This document shows positions 42,608 to 54,296 of a DNA stretch of 64,000 bases, piece by piece. The position numbers were made by a program, and so were the translations under genes. Numbering within the stretch: the stretch's first letter is position 1; every line of letters begins with the position of its first letter. Where the stretch lies: positions 868,001 to 932,000 of the forward strand of contig NZ_WRPP01000003.1 of the NCBI RefSeq assembly GCF_009760405.1. Direction: 5' to 3'. The stretch is from Nocardia terrae. GTDB taxonomy: Bacteria > Actinomycetota > Actinomycetes > Mycobacteriales > Mycobacteriaceae. The notes under the pieces were generated by a model, which searched no databases, was not told the DNA's origin, and worked only from the letters and a program-made list of their open reading frames with translations.

Positions 42608-42664
42608 GCGGACGTTCTGTCCGCCTACGTGACTGACGCTAGACCACAACCGGACAGATTGTCC
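42608..42664. promoter_or_regulatory. Paired TetR operators between azoR and its divergent regulator
   Basis: GCGGACGTTCTGTCCGC (42608-42624) and GGACAGATTGTCC (42652-42664) share the core GGAC-N5-GTCC, with centres 42 bp apart, four helical turns. They flank both starts and are the natural sites for the TetR protein encoded at 42686. Confidence 0.65.
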
Positions 42665-42685
42665 ACTTATTCCCCGGAGGCTACA

Positions 42686-43303
42686 GTGAGCTGCATGAAC
42701 ACCCCCGGCCTGCCGATGCTCAACGATTCCCCGGCCGCGCCCGCCGAACGCGCCGACGCCGCCCGCAATCGAGCCAAGGTGCTGACGGCCGCGGCGGAAC
42801 TGTTCGAGACCCGCGATCCGCGCACGATCACCATGGACGACATCGCCAAGGCGGCGGGAGTGGGCCGGGGAACCCTCTATCGGCGGTATCCGGACGTGGT
42901 CTCGATCGCGGTCGCCCTGCTCGACGAGCACGAGCGGGCGCTGCAGGAACAGCTGCTGCGCGGGGAGCCGCCGCTCGGGCCGGGCGCGCCGCCCGCCGAA
43001 CGGCTGGCCGCGTTCTACGCCGCGATGATCGAATTGCTGGACACCCATGCCCATTTGGTGCTCGGCGCGGAGACCGGGGGCGCGCGATTCCGCACCGGGG
43101 CCTACCAATTCTGGGTGGTCCATGTGCGCTCGCTGCTGGTGGAAGCCGGGGTGCCGCAACCGGACGCCCTGGTCGACGCGCTGCTCGCGCCGCTCGCCGC
43201 GGAGGTCTACCGGCACCAGCGCGAACGCGGACTGACCTCCGAAGAGATCGAGTCCGCGCTCGCACGGCTCGCGGCGGGCGTCATCGCCACCGCCGCAGGC
43301 TGA
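42686..43303 (+). CDS. TetR-family regulator of the azoR-SMR operon
   Basis: The 205-residue protein has helix-turn-helix AAELFETRDPRTITMDDIAKAAGVGRGTLYRRYPD (in pieces, about residues 32-67). GTG 42686 has CCGGAGG 5 nt upstream, so I prefer it to ATG 42695. Its position next to two GGAC-N5-GTCC palindromes suggests it represses itself and the azoR-SMR pair. Inducer unknown; likely a quinone or cationic drug. Confidence 0.88.
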   Translation: MSCMNTPGLPMLNDSPAAPAERADAARNRAKVLTAAAELFETRDPRTITMDDIAKAAGVGRGTLYRRYPDVVSIAVALLDEHERALQEQLLRGEPPLGPGAPPAERLAAFYAAMIELLDTHAHLVLGAETGGARFRTGAYQFWVVHVRSLLVEAGVPQPDALVDALLAPLAAEVYRHQRERGLTSEEIESALARLAAGVIATAAG

Positions 43304-43304
43304 T

Positions 43305-44153
43305 TCAGACCATGTCGCGGCGGCGGATCAGCCAGACGGTGCCCGTCGCGAACAGGGCCAGGTAGGCCGCGAGGACCAGCAGCGACTCCCCGCGGGAGAG
43401 CACGTCGAGCACCCCGGGCGTGGCCGGACCGGTCACCGTGCGCAGCGAACCCGCCAGCGAGCCCGCCGCCGTGCCGGGCAGATGATCGGTGATCGCCCGG
43501 ATCGGCGAGAAGATCGCGGCCACCCCGCGCAGCAGGTTCTCCACCACCAGCACCCAGACCAGTCCCAGGCCGACCGCCAGCGCGGGACCCCGGGCGATCG
43601 CCCCGATGACCGCGCCCGCCAACGTCCACATGCCCAGAATGGCTGAGCCCGAACCGATTCCGAGCGCTATCCGGCCCACCGACGGCAGGGCCAGGGACTG
43701 CCCATGGGTCCCCGCGATGAGCGCCGCCACCCCGGTGTCGACCACGAAGGCGACCAGCACCAGCGCGACCACCGTCAGCGCCAGGCTCACCACGACCGCG
43801 CCGATCACGTTCACCCGCGAAGGCCCTTGGGTGAGTGCGGTTTTCCAGCTGCCCCAGCCGTATCCGCTGCCCACCGCGAGCGCGCCGAGCACCAGCATGA
43901 GCGCACCCCCGAACATGGCCATGCCCTGCGTGAACACCTCCGGGACCGCCGCGGGCAGCATCTGCTGCAGGAGCACGTCGCGGGGCAGGCCGTTGGACAT
44001 GCGGGTGCTGCTGCCCGTGCTGTAGGCCAGGTAGTTGAACAGGTAGGCGAAGGTCAGGTTCAGCAGGATCCAGGTGCCGAGCACGATCCAGAAGGCGGGC
44101 CAGCGGCGCAGTCGCAGCAGGTCGGCCCTGGTGGCGGCGAGCAGGTCGGTCAT
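43305..44153 (-). CDS. ABC transporter permease (ABC-2 type, drug or antibiotic export)
   Basis: The 282-residue protein has six membrane helices with a large extracytoplasmic loop after helix 1 (STGSSTRMSNGLPRDVL). It is the membrane part of an exporter with the upstream ATPase, whose stop overlaps its start (4 bp, ATGA). The gene is 1 bp from the TetR gene end. Substrate unknown. Confidence 0.88.
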   Translation of the reverse strand: MTDLLAATRADLLRLRRWPAFWIVLGTWILLNLTFAYLFNYLAYSTGSSTRMSNGLPRDVLLQQMLPAAVPEVFTQGMAMFGGALMLVLGALAVGSGYGWGSWKTALTQGPSRVNVIGAVVVSLALTVVALVLVAFVVDTGVAALIAGTHGQSLALPSVGRIALGIGSGSAILGMWTLAGAVIGAIARGPALAVGLGLVWVLVVENLLRGVAAIFSPIRAITDHLPGTAAGSLAGSLRTVTGPATPGVLDVLSRGESLLVLAAYLALFATGTVWLIRRRDMV

Positions 44154-45046
44154 TTCGGGGTCTCCGTCATCTCGAAAAAGACTTCTTCCAAGGACTTCTC
44201 GTCGGTGCGCAGCTCGAGCAGCTCCGCGCCCGCCTCGATGACGGCGCGCGCCACCACCGGGGCCTTGGCCGCGCCGGCGTCGACGCGAATTCCATTGGCG
44301 GTCACCAGGGCCGAGCGCTCCCCCACCACGGCGCGCACCGCCGGGAAGGCGACGCTCAGCGGCTCGGCGCGCACGAAAAGCGATGCCGTGCCGCGTAATT
44401 CCCGCACCGTCGACTCGACGAGCAGGCGTCCGCCGGAGATCACGCCGACGCGATCACAGATCTCCTGCACCTCACTGAGCAGGTGACTGGACAGCACGAC
44501 AGTGTGCCCGTCGGCGGCGAGTCCGGTGATGAGCTCCCGCATCTCGGCCATCCCGGCGGGATCCAGGCCATTGGTGGGCTCATCGAGAATCAACAGGTCG
44601 GGGCGGCCGAGCAGGGCGGCGGCGACGCCGAGGCGCTGCTTCATGCCGAGCGAATAGGTGCGGAACTTATCCTTGCCGCGGGCGCTCAGGGCGACGCGGT
44701 CCAGGGCTTCGGCGACCGCGTCGTCGCCGACTCCCCGATAGCGGGCCAGGACGCGCAGGTTGTCCCGGCCGGAGAGATACGGATAGAAGCCGGGGCCCTC
44801 GATGAGAACGCCCATGCGCCGCAAGGTATCCGGATCGCCCAGTTGGCTGCCGAGCACCGTGGCGGTGCCCGACGACGGGCGGATGAGTCCGACCAGCATG
44901 CGCAGCGTCGTCGTCTTGCCCGCGCCGTTCGGGCCCAGGAAACCGTAGATCTCGCCGCGGCGGACGGTCATGCTCACGGCGTCCACGGCGGTGTGGGAGC
45001 CGTAGCATTTGGTCAACCTGTCGGTGACTACGATCGCTTCGTTCAT
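44150..45046 (-). CDS. ABC transporter ATP-binding protein (exporter, CcmA/DrrA-like)
   Basis: The 298-residue ATPase has Walker A GPNGAGKT, signature YSLGMKQRLGVAAALLG, Walker B LLILDEPTNGLDPAGM and H-loop LSSHLLSEV, plus the C-terminal DrrA-type domain (LEEVFFEMTE). It pairs with the permease that follows. Divergent from a histidine kinase gene, the usual arrangement of antibiotic-responsive exporter modules. Confidence 0.92.
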   Translation of the reverse strand: MNEAIVVTDRLTKCYGSHTAVDAVSMTVRRGEIYGFLGPNGAGKTTTLRMLVGLIRPSSGTATVLGSQLGDPDTLRRMGVLIEGPGFYPYLSGRDNLRVLARYRGVGDDAVAEALDRVALSARGKDKFRTYSLGMKQRLGVAAALLGRPDLLILDEPTNGLDPAGMAEMRELITGLAADGHTVVLSSHLLSEVQEICDRVGVISGGRLLVESTVRELRGTASLFVRAEPLSVAFPAVRAVVGERSALVTANGIRVDAGAAKAPVVARAVIEAGAELLELRTDEKSLEEVFFEMTETPK

Positions 45047-45171
45047 GAGTAAGACGATCCGCCTGTGACGACGGGAAATAATCCGTCCCGGCGCGCGATC
45101 CGCCGTACGTATCTCGACGTATTTCAGCGCGACACCATGCCACGGCCCGCGTACGGCGCTACGGTGCAGCT

Positions 45172-46398
45172 ATGGACTTTCGCGGGGGAAGGCTAGGGCG
45201 GCGCGATGTGCTCCCGGCGCTGGCGGTGGGGGCGATACAGCTCGGTTTCGGCACCCTCGCCAACCACCACCAGAACGTGGCCCGCGAACTCGACGTGTTC
45301 GGGTATGCGCTGCTCATCGCCGGTCCGGCGCTGCTGATCCTGCGCCGCCGCTACCCGCTGCAGGTGTTCTACGGAACGCTCGCCACCGCCGTCGCGTACC
45401 TGCTGGCCGGTTACGGGTACGGGCCGATCTTCGTTTCGCTGGTCATCGCCTTCATCTGCGCCGCGCTCACCGGATCCCGTTGGTACACATATCCGTTCGT
45501 CGCCGTCGGTTATCTGCTCATGGTGTGGCCGGTGCCCGGCTGGTGCGGCTACCACACCGACAGCTGGCAGGAATTCGGTTTACTGGCCTGGCTTTTCGTG
45601 CTCGCCGCCGGCGCCGAGGGTATCCGCCAGCGCAACGCCGCCATGACCGCGCGCAGGCAGCGGGCCGAGTCCGCCCGGCGCAGTGAACAGGCCCAGCGGG
45701 AACGCGAACAGGCCGAGCGCGCACTGGAATTGGCCGAACGCGAGCAGCGGGTCACCGAGGAGCGGCTGGCCATCGCGCGCGAGTTGCACGATGTGCTCGC
45801 GCACAGCCTCTCGCTCATCAATGTGCAGTCCTCGGTCGCGCTGGAACTGTTGGACCGCAAACCCGAACAGGCCGCCACCGCGCTGGCCGCCATCAAGACC
45901 GCCAGCAAGGACGCGCTCGGCGAGGTGAACGCGCTGCTGCGCTCCATTCGCGGCGGCACCGCCACCGTGGCCGCGCCCACCACCCCCACCATCGGGATCA
46001 CCGATCTGGACAAGCTCACCGGCCCCGCCCGGGCGGCCGGACTGGTGGTGCACACCATGGTGACCGGCGGGCCGCGGCGGCTGCCGGCGGTGGTGGATGT
46101 GGCCGCGGCGCGCATTGTGCAGGAGTCGCTCACCAATGTGGTGCGGCACGCGCCGGGCGCGAGTGTGCTGGTCACCGTGCACTATGCGGCCGAACGGCTG
46201 CAACTGACCATCGACAACACCCGCCCCACCCGTCAGCCCGCGCCGCAGTCCCCGACCGGCGGGCACGGCATCACGGGCATGACCGAACGCGCTCACGCAC
46301 TGGGCGGGAATCTCTCCGCGGAACCCAAGGCGGACGGCGGTTTCCGGGTCCGGGCCCGGCTGCCCACCCATCTGTCACGACCCGAACCGGCTGCGTGA
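45172..46398 (+). CDS. NarL/DesK-type sensor histidine kinase
   Basis: The 408-residue protein has about five N-terminal membrane helices (to about 150), a coiled coil rich in Gln/Arg/Glu (REREQAERALELAEREQR), HisKA_3 with ARELHDVLAHSLSLI (phospho-His), and an HATPase with RIVQESLTNVVRHAPG and GGHGITGMTERAHALGG. It faces the ABC exporter genes and is followed directly by its response regulator. Signal unknown. Confidence 0.93.
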   Translation: MDFRGGRLGRRDVLPALAVGAIQLGFGTLANHHQNVARELDVFGYALLIAGPALLILRRRYPLQVFYGTLATAVAYLLAGYGYGPIFVSLVIAFICAALTGSRWYTYPFVAVGYLLMVWPVPGWCGYHTDSWQEFGLLAWLFVLAAGAEGIRQRNAAMTARRQRAESARRSEQAQREREQAERALELAEREQRVTEERLAIARELHDVLAHSLSLINVQSSVALELLDRKPEQAATALAAIKTASKDALGEVNALLRSIRGGTATVAAPTTPTIGITDLDKLTGPARAAGLVVHTMVTGGPRRLPAVVDVAAARIVQESLTNVVRHAPGASVLVTVHYAAERLQLTIDNTRPTRQPAPQSPTGGHGITGMTERAHALGGNLSAEPKADGGFRVRARLPTHLSRPEPAA

Positions 46399-46425
46399 GC
46401 GAACAATTCGAGCGAGGAGGTGCGC

Positions 46426-47088
46426 ATGGCCGTCCGGGTCGTGATCGCCGATGATCAGGCGCTGGTGCGGGCCGGCTTCGTCGCACTGCTCGGCGCGCAG
46501 GACGACGTCGAGGTGGTGGGCGAGGCCGAGAACGGCGAGCGCGCCGTCGAACTGACCCGCGAGCTGATTCCCGATGTCGTCCTCATGGACATTCGCATGC
46601 CGGTGCTGGACGGCCTGGCCGCCACCCGCGTCATCGCCGCCGATCCGGCCCTGGCCGCGGTCAAGGTGGTCGTCCTGACCACCTTCGAACTCGACGAATA
46701 CGTCTTCGAGGCCATGCGCGCCGGAGCCACCGGCTTCCTGGTCAAACACACCGAGCCGGCCGATCTCGTCAAGGCCGTGCGCGTGGTGGCCGGCGGCGAC
46801 GCGCTGCTGTCCCCCAGCGTCACCAGACGCCTGGTCGAGGAATTCGCCTCGCACGCCAAACCCGCTCCCACCGCCGAATTCTCCGAACTCACCGACCGGG
46901 AACGCGAGGTCATGACCCTCGTCGCCGAGGGCCTCACCAATGCCGAGATCGCCGAGCGGCTCTACATGAGCCCCGCCACCGCCCGCACCCATGTCAGCCG
47001 AATCCTGGTCAAGCTCAACGCCCGGGACCGCACTCAACTGGTCGTCATGGCCTACGAGTCCGGCCTGGTGCGCCCGGGCTGGCAGTGA
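46426..47088 (+). CDS. NarL/LuxR-type response regulator
   Basis: The 220-residue regulator has a receiver domain (VVIADDQALVRAGF, phospho-Asp in VVLMDIRMPVLDG, conserved Thr/Lys VVVLTTFELDEYVFEAM.AGATGFLVK) and a LuxR helix-turn-helix (ELTDREREVMTLVAEGLTN...). ATG 46426 follows GAGGAGG. It forms a two-component pair with the kinase. It probably controls the divergent ABC exporter. It ends flush against the convergent VWA gene. Confidence 0.95.
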   Translation: MAVRVVIADDQALVRAGFVALLGAQDDVEVVGEAENGERAVELTRELIPDVVLMDIRMPVLDGLAATRVIAADPALAAVKVVVLTTFELDEYVFEAMRAGATGFLVKHTEPADLVKAVRVVAGGDALLSPSVTRRLVEEFASHAKPAPTAEFSELTDREREVMTLVAEGLTNAEIAERLYMSPATARTHVSRILVKLNARDRTQLVVMAYESGLVRPGWQ

Positions 47089-47739
47089 TCAACGACCGGG
47101 ATTCGACTGCTCGCGTTCCTCATCGGTGAATCCGGCATCGGGCATGCCGCCCGGCGCGGGCGGGGCCTGCAGGCGGGCCGAGTAGGCCGACGCGGCACGG
47201 AAGACGCCCGAAACACCCTGCGGCGCGGCGGCGTAGGTGATGGACTGCTTGGGTGAGAAGCCCATCTGGGCGCCGATCTCGACGGCGTCCATATTCGCGC
47301 CCAGGAACAGGAAGTTCCACTTCCATTCGTCCTGCTGCTGCGTGATGAGGGCCTTCACCGCGGCGTGGCTCCACTCGCGGCTGGAGTTCTCGTGACCGTC
47401 GGTGAGGACCACGATGATGACGGTACCCGGCCGGTCCTGCTCCGGCCGGCCGGACAGTTCCGTCCCCACATCGGTGATCACGCGGCCCACCGCGTCATAG
47501 AGCGCCGTCATGCCGCGCGGCTGCAGGTTCAACGGCGGTACCTGCGCCAGCGGCCGATTCGCGTACACCAGTTCGTATTCGGTATCGAACTGCGCGAGCG
47601 TCACCTCGATCCGGTTGGGCACCTCGCGCTGCTGCTCCATGAAGGCGGCGAACCCGCCCTCGGTATCGGACTTGATCGACTGCATGGAACCGGAGCGGTC
47701 CAGCAGGACGGCTATGAGTGTGAGATCAGGATTGGTCAT
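47089..47739 (-). CDS. VWA-domain (TerY-like) protein
   Basis: The 216-residue protein is a von Willebrand A domain with a complete MIDAS metal site: DRSGSM near residue 14, a Thr in RGMTALYDAVG and Asp in VLTDGHENSS. The tail is Pro/Gly-rich. Such cytoplasmic VWA proteins act in tellurite or stress-associated complexes, but no partner is seen here. Its stop abuts the response regulator stop with no spacer. Confidence 0.9.
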   Translation of the reverse strand: MTNPDLTLIAVLLDRSGSMQSIKSDTEGGFAAFMEQQREVPNRIEVTLAQFDTEYELVYANRPLAQVPPLNLQPRGMTALYDAVGRVITDVGTELSGRPEQDRPGTVIIVVLTDGHENSSREWSHAAVKALITQQQDEWKWNFLFLGANMDAVEIGAQMGFSPKQSITYAAAPQGVSGVFRAASAYSARLQAPPAPGGMPDAGFTDEEREQSNPGR

Positions 47740-47799
47740 CGGCTCCCCCGAGCTGGACGATGTCGGACGCCGTCCACCGTACGCTCGGGTCCTTACGGC

Positions 47800-48591
47800 T
47801 CACCGTAGGTTTCGCTTGTATCCCAGGCCCTGCCGAATCGCCTGTTCCACCGGCGAATACGCGCCGTCGGGACGCTCCAGGACGCACGGCTCACGAAGCA
47901 GCAGCGGCGGCTGCGCCATGAACTTCGGAGTCCGGCCACGATGTGGCTGGGCGGCGTGGATCAGGAACGGATGGCACAGGTACACATCGCCGGCCCGGCC
48001 CGTGGCGATGGCCTCGGGGAGATCGGCGCTGTCGGTGTAGAACTCGTGCAGATCGAACATGGTGGTGCCCGCCTCGCCGAAGGGCTCCAGGACCGGAGCC
48101 AGCCGCTGATGCGAGCCGACCCGGATGCGAGTCGGGGCGTCGTCGGGTCCGACATCCGAGAACAGGAACAGCATGAGCAGCGCGCGGCCCTTGGAGAAGA
48201 CGTTGAGCCGCCAGCTCAGGAAGTCGTCGAGCGCGGCGTCGCCCTGGAAGCTCACGTCGACGTGCCAGCCGTCGTCGCCGGGCGGTTCCGGGCTCGGGAA
48301 GCGAATCGGCCAGCTGCCCAGGCTCTTCCGGGGCAGCCAGCGGCCGGGACCCACCAACTGGTCGAAGGCTTCCCGCAGCGCGGGCGCGGTCACGGCCCGC
48401 TCGAAGGGCTCGTCGGAGTAATCCCACAGCCGGATGACCGGCTTGGTCCAGGTCGACGGATCATCGGGGTCGCATCCCGTTCCACGCCAGAGAATTTCGC
48501 GCCCCGCGGCGGCGGTCTCGGCCGAAAAGGCCCGGTCCACCTTCACGAATCCATCGGTGATGAACCCGGTGATCTGATCATCGGTAAGCAT
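47800..48591 (-). CDS. Phytanoyl-CoA dioxygenase (PhyH) family Fe(II)/2-oxoglutarate oxygenase
   Basis: The 263-residue protein carries the HxD...H iron triad: GWHVDVSF and HPFLIHAAQPHRG, with the 2-oxoglutarate Arg following. PhyH enzymes hydroxylate phytanoyl-CoA or many small substrates. I use ATG 48591 (GGAAGGA ribosome site); the longer frame starts in the clpC-side spacer. Substrate unknown. Confidence 0.9.
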   Translation of the reverse strand: MLTDDQITGFITDGFVKVDRAFSAETAAAGREILWRGTGCDPDDPSTWTKPVIRLWDYSDEPFERAVTAPALREAFDQLVGPGRWLPRKSLGSWPIRFPSPEPPGDDGWHVDVSFQGDAALDDFLSWRLNVFSKGRALLMLFLFSDVGPDDAPTRIRVGSHQRLAPVLEPFGEAGTTMFDLHEFYTDSADLPEAIATGRAGDVYLCHPFLIHAAQPHRGRTPKFMAQPPLLLREPCVLERPDGAYSPVEQAIRQGLGYKRNLR

Positions 48592-48662
48592 GTGATCCTT
48601 CCGCTCGGTCCTCCGAGCATCGGCGATAACCCGATCGGACCGCCACCGAATTTCCTTCCCGG

Positions 48663-48712
48663 ACAACGCGGAAGCCCCGCTCCTCCCGAAGGAGAAGCGG
48701 GGCTTCCGTTGT
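48663..48712 (-). terminator. Terminator after clpC
   Basis: CGGAAGCCCCGC (48669-48680) pairs with GCGGGGCTTCCG (48697-48708). The outer ACAAC/GTTGT arms extend it past a one-base bulge, and the structure lies 12 bp beyond the clpC stop. Reverse-strand transcription would reach it first. Confidence 0.85.
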
Positions 48713-48723
48713 CTCGCTGAGCC

Positions 48724-51276
<2,553 letters not shown>

Positions 51277-51549
51277 CGCTCCCTCACTCTCCTGCTCCGC
51301 CATCTACGGCATCCGGCGCTTCAGACCCTGTGCTGCCCTTCTGGTCGCCAGCCTGCCATGAAGCCCTGGGGTTGCATCCCCCGACTCCACTCTAGTTGCC
51401 GGGGGTCACGCACGTCGTCCGTCCACCCTATTGCGAACGGGCCTCAGTACGACTCATTCAGTCATAACGGGGCAGTTGCGCGGTCCGTTTCCGTTTGGGC
51501 TACGCCCACAGCGAACACACCGGTCAATCCCGAAATCTGGGCGGATCGG

Positions 51550-52509
51550 CTACCCGGTGAAGGGCGGAACGAACTCGCAGGGCACCGGATTCCGGTGCTC
51601 GGGATCCAAGGCGTTGAGGGCGACCATGGCCGCGCGGTGGCTGCCGGCGATGGCCAGGTGGTCGGAGAAGTCGGTGGCGCAGCCGTCCTGCATCAGCACA
51701 TTGGTGACATTGGGCCCGGGCACCAGGGCGACGGACGGGAAGACGCCCTCGTCGAAGTTGGAGGCCAGATTGGTGTAGGTGACCGTGGGGTCGTAGACGC
51801 CGTCGGCGTTCAAGGCGTTGATGAAGGACGAGTTCCCGAGCATCTCGGGGCACGCCTGGCAGATGGCGCTCATGGTCGGAATGCTGTCGACGGTGTCGGC
51901 GTCCACGCCGAGCCGGTGCCCGAACTCGCGCATCACGTTCATCTGGTCACCGAAGATGCCCAGCCAGGGCGGGGCGATGGCCACGAACTTGTCCACCTTG
52001 CCGTGCCCGCCGAGGCGCTTGATGTAGTAGTCGCCGACCGTGTTGCCCTGCGAGTGGGCCACGAAGTCCACCTTGGCCGCGCCGGTCGCGGTCAGCACGC
52101 GGTCCACGAAAGCGGCCAGCTGGGCGGCGCTTTCGGGGATCGGCTTCATGCCGCCCATGGCCGAGAGCGGCCAGGGCACGTCCAGGCTGCCGTAGGTCAG
52201 CGCGTAGACGCAGTAGCCCTGGTTGGCCAGCAGCGGGGCGTACGCGCCCCAATTGGTCTGCGCGCCACCCGCCGTGCCGTGGATGAGCACCACAGGGTCG
52301 GGATGCGCGGCCGTCACCTTGCAGGCCCAGTCGTTGGCCCCGGGCAGCGAGCCCCCGGGATTGGTGAGCTCGTACGGGATGCCCGCGAAGAAGTTGAAAG
52401 TGACCGGGTATTCCGCCCGGGCGGTCCCGCTCATGGCTATCCCCAAGACCGCCAGCACCGCGATGATCAGCAGCGATCCTGGCGTTCGACGCATGGGCAT
52501 CCCCTGCAT
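51550..52509 (-). CDS. Secreted triacylglycerol lipase-type esterase
   Basis: The 319-residue protein has a signal peptide ending ARAEY-type cleavage (GTARA-EYPV), oxyanion VVLIHGTAGGAQTNW, nucleophile Ser in AHSQGNTVGDYY, and catalytic His near HLAIAGSH. It belongs to the lipase class 2/EstA-like secreted esterases. I use ATG 52509 behind GGGAGGG. A near-KstR palindrome lies just upstream of the start. Confidence 0.9.
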   Translation of the reverse strand: MQGMPMRRTPGSLLIIAVLAVLGIAMSGTARAEYPVTFNFFAGIPYELTNPGGSLPGANDWACKVTAAHPDPVVLIHGTAGGAQTNWGAYAPLLANQGYCVYALTYGSLDVPWPLSAMGGMKPIPESAAQLAAFVDRVLTATGAAKVDFVAHSQGNTVGDYYIKRLGGHGKVDKFVAIAPPWLGIFGDQMNVMREFGHRLGVDADTVDSIPTMSAICQACPEMLGNSSFINALNADGVYDPTVTYTNLASNFDEGVFPSVALVPGPNVTNVLMQDGCATDFSDHLAIAGSHRAAMVALNALDPEHRNPVPCEFVPPFTG

Positions 52510-52614
52510 GTTCCCTCCCAAATTAGAACGCGTTCCCGAAACCTAATCGGAAAACAAGCACGGAGGATGGCTTACTGGCCGGTAAGTTCTGCAACTTGTT
52601 CCAGCACAGGAAAA

Positions 52615-52676
52615 CGGCGGTGGCCGAGACCCGCAGGCGGCTTGCGATGCCGCACGACGGGTCCCGGCCACCGCCG
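52615..52676 (-). terminator. Terminator after the DUF1772 gene
   Basis: CGGCGGTGGCCG (52615-52626) pairs with CGGCCACCGCCG (52665-52676), and an inner GACCC/GGGTC helix follows. It lies 15 bp beyond the stop on the reverse strand. Confidence 0.75.
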
Positions 52677-52690
52677 GAACGGAACTCCGA

Positions 52691-53377
52691 TCACTGCTGT
52701 CCGGAAGCGGATCCCGGCTGCTGCGGGGTGGGCGCGAACTGTTGCGCCGGGGCGGCCGCGAAAGGCTTGGTCGGGGCGTAGACCGGGGCCGGGTAGGCGC
52801 CCGGAACCTGCGAGAATCCGGGCTGCGCGGACGAGACCCCGGGGCGAGCCGGAGCGGACCCGGCCAGGGCGCTCGCCTTCGCATGCTGCATGCCCGCCAC
52901 GAACAGGGCGCCGATCAGCACCAGGAAGGCCAGGGTGTGGACGACCGCGCGCACGATGTTCCAAGTCACCCACGAGCTTTCGAACTGGGCGCGCACCGCC
53001 GCCAGATCACCGATCTGCCCCACGTCACCGGCATTGGAGAGCTGGTTGTTGAGCGGGACGTTCAGGCCCGAGGTGACGAAGAAGGCGATCACATTGAGCA
53101 GCAACGCGACACCGATCCAGATCAGTGTGGTCCGGTTGCTCTTGCCCAGATGCAGCGCCGCGGCGAGCACGGTGAAGCCGACCGTGCCCATGAACCCGAG
53201 CATGAACCACGGGTTGATGATGACCACGTTGATCTTCTGCATGACATCGACGAAGGTGCGGTCGTCGGACCGATGCAAAGCCCCCATGACCGAGGTCGCG
53301 TAGGCGTAGAACACGCCGGCGATCAGCCCGGTGGTCAGCGTCGCCGCGACCAGGGCGGCGGTGCGAAATGCGAACAT
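52691..53377 (-). CDS. DUF1772 (anthrone oxygenase-like) membrane protein
   Basis: The 228-residue protein has four membrane helices with the DUF1772 pattern: FYAYATSVMGALHRSDD, FVDVMQKINVVIINPWFM, LNVPLNNQL and FESSWVTWNIVRA. The C-terminal 50 residues are a Pro/Ala/Gln-rich tail, perhaps cytoplasmic or exposed. Family members include anthrone oxygenases, but most actinobacterial copies have unknown function. Confidence 0.9.
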   Translation of the reverse strand: MFAFRTAALVAATLTTGLIAGVFYAYATSVMGALHRSDDRTFVDVMQKINVVIINPWFMLGFMGTVGFTVLAAALHLGKSNRTTLIWIGVALLLNVIAFFVTSGLNVPLNNQLSNAGDVGQIGDLAAVRAQFESSWVTWNIVRAVVHTLAFLVLIGALFVAGMQHAKASALAGSAPARPGVSSAQPGFSQVPGAYPAPVYAPTKPFAAAPAQQFAPTPQQPGSASGQQ

Positions 53378-53495
53378 CGTTCTCTCCTGACTGGATCCGC
53401 CACCCGCGTTCTCCCGGGTGATCGACTACATCCAGTCAATCGCCGGCGGGCGCGGAAACCCATGGCTCAGAAGCTCGCACGCATGCGGCGAAGTC

Positions 53496-54119
53496 TCAGA
53501 GGTCGCGTTCGGAGATGACGCCCGACTGCATGGCCAGATTGGCCAGGCGGACCCGCTTCTGGTTCTGGGGCAGGTCCTCGACCCCGAACTTGGCGAACAG
53601 GGCGCGCAAATGGGTCTTGATGGCGTCGACGCTGAGGAAGAGTTCCGCCGCGATCTGCTGATTCGAGGCGGGTGAGGCGAAACCGTCGTTGCCACGCAGA
53701 GGGCGGCACAGGGCGATGAGGACCGACCGCTGAGTTTCGGTGAGGGAGCGCAGGGTTGGCAGACCGCCGGTGGAGGTCTGGGTGACATCGCCTGCGGCGC
53801 CGCTGAAATCGTGGAAGGTGACGCGCGAGGTGCCCATCCGGATGACGTCCCCGGGCTGCAGCCGATGCCGGCCGACCAGGCGATCCCCATTGACGAAAGT
53901 GCCGTTGCGAGAAAGGCCGTCGTCCACGATCGTCCAGTGCGCGCCCAGATATTCGGCGGTGGCGTGCAGGCGCGAGACCTCCACGTCCCAGAACAGCGAC
54001 AGGTCGGCCTGCGGTGAGCGCCCGATGGTGATGCGGGGCTGGTCAGGGGACAGCATCAGCTCGTGCTGGCGTCCCTCTTGATCCTTGACTCGAAGGAAGG
54101 AACCGTGGAATGCGGTCAC
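53496..54119 (-). CDS. FHA-domain protein with C-terminal LuxR-type helix-turn-helix
   Basis: The 207-residue protein has an N-terminal FHA fold that reads phosphothreonine (ITIGRSPQADLSL, VSRLHATAEY, DDGLSRNGTFVNG, PGDVIRMG; the core Gly-Arg-Ser-His set is present) and a C-terminal DNA-binding-like region (LTETQRSVLIALCRP, NQQIAAELFLSVDAIKTHLRALFAKF). This links Ser/Thr kinase signalling directly to transcription. GTG start. No kinase gene in the window. Confidence 0.9.
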   Translation of the reverse strand: MTAFHGSFLRVKDQEGRQHELMLSPDQPRITIGRSPQADLSLFWDVEVSRLHATAEYLGAHWTIVDDGLSRNGTFVNGDRLVGRHRLQPGDVIRMGTSRVTFHDFSGAAGDVTQTSTGGLPTLRSLTETQRSVLIALCRPLRGNDGFASPASNQQIAAELFLSVDAIKTHLRALFAKFGVEDLPQNQKRVRLANLAMQSGVISERDL

Positions 54120-54296
54120 TGCGCCGATACCTCTTCTCTACATCCAGCCAGTGACATCGTCCGCACGTCTCAATGGTGCCTGGCGACCCCGGCACGAGCA
54201 AGATCACGCGGGGCCCAGGCTACTGGTTTTCCGAGGACGCGACGGAAAGTTCCATGACTTGATCTTGGTGTTATACGCAAAGCGTATGAATAAACC

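Noticed and set aside
51494..51504. GGGCTACGCCC palindrome upstream of clpC considered as a ClgR site
   Set aside because: It does not fit the ClgR consensus spacing well enough and is far from the start.
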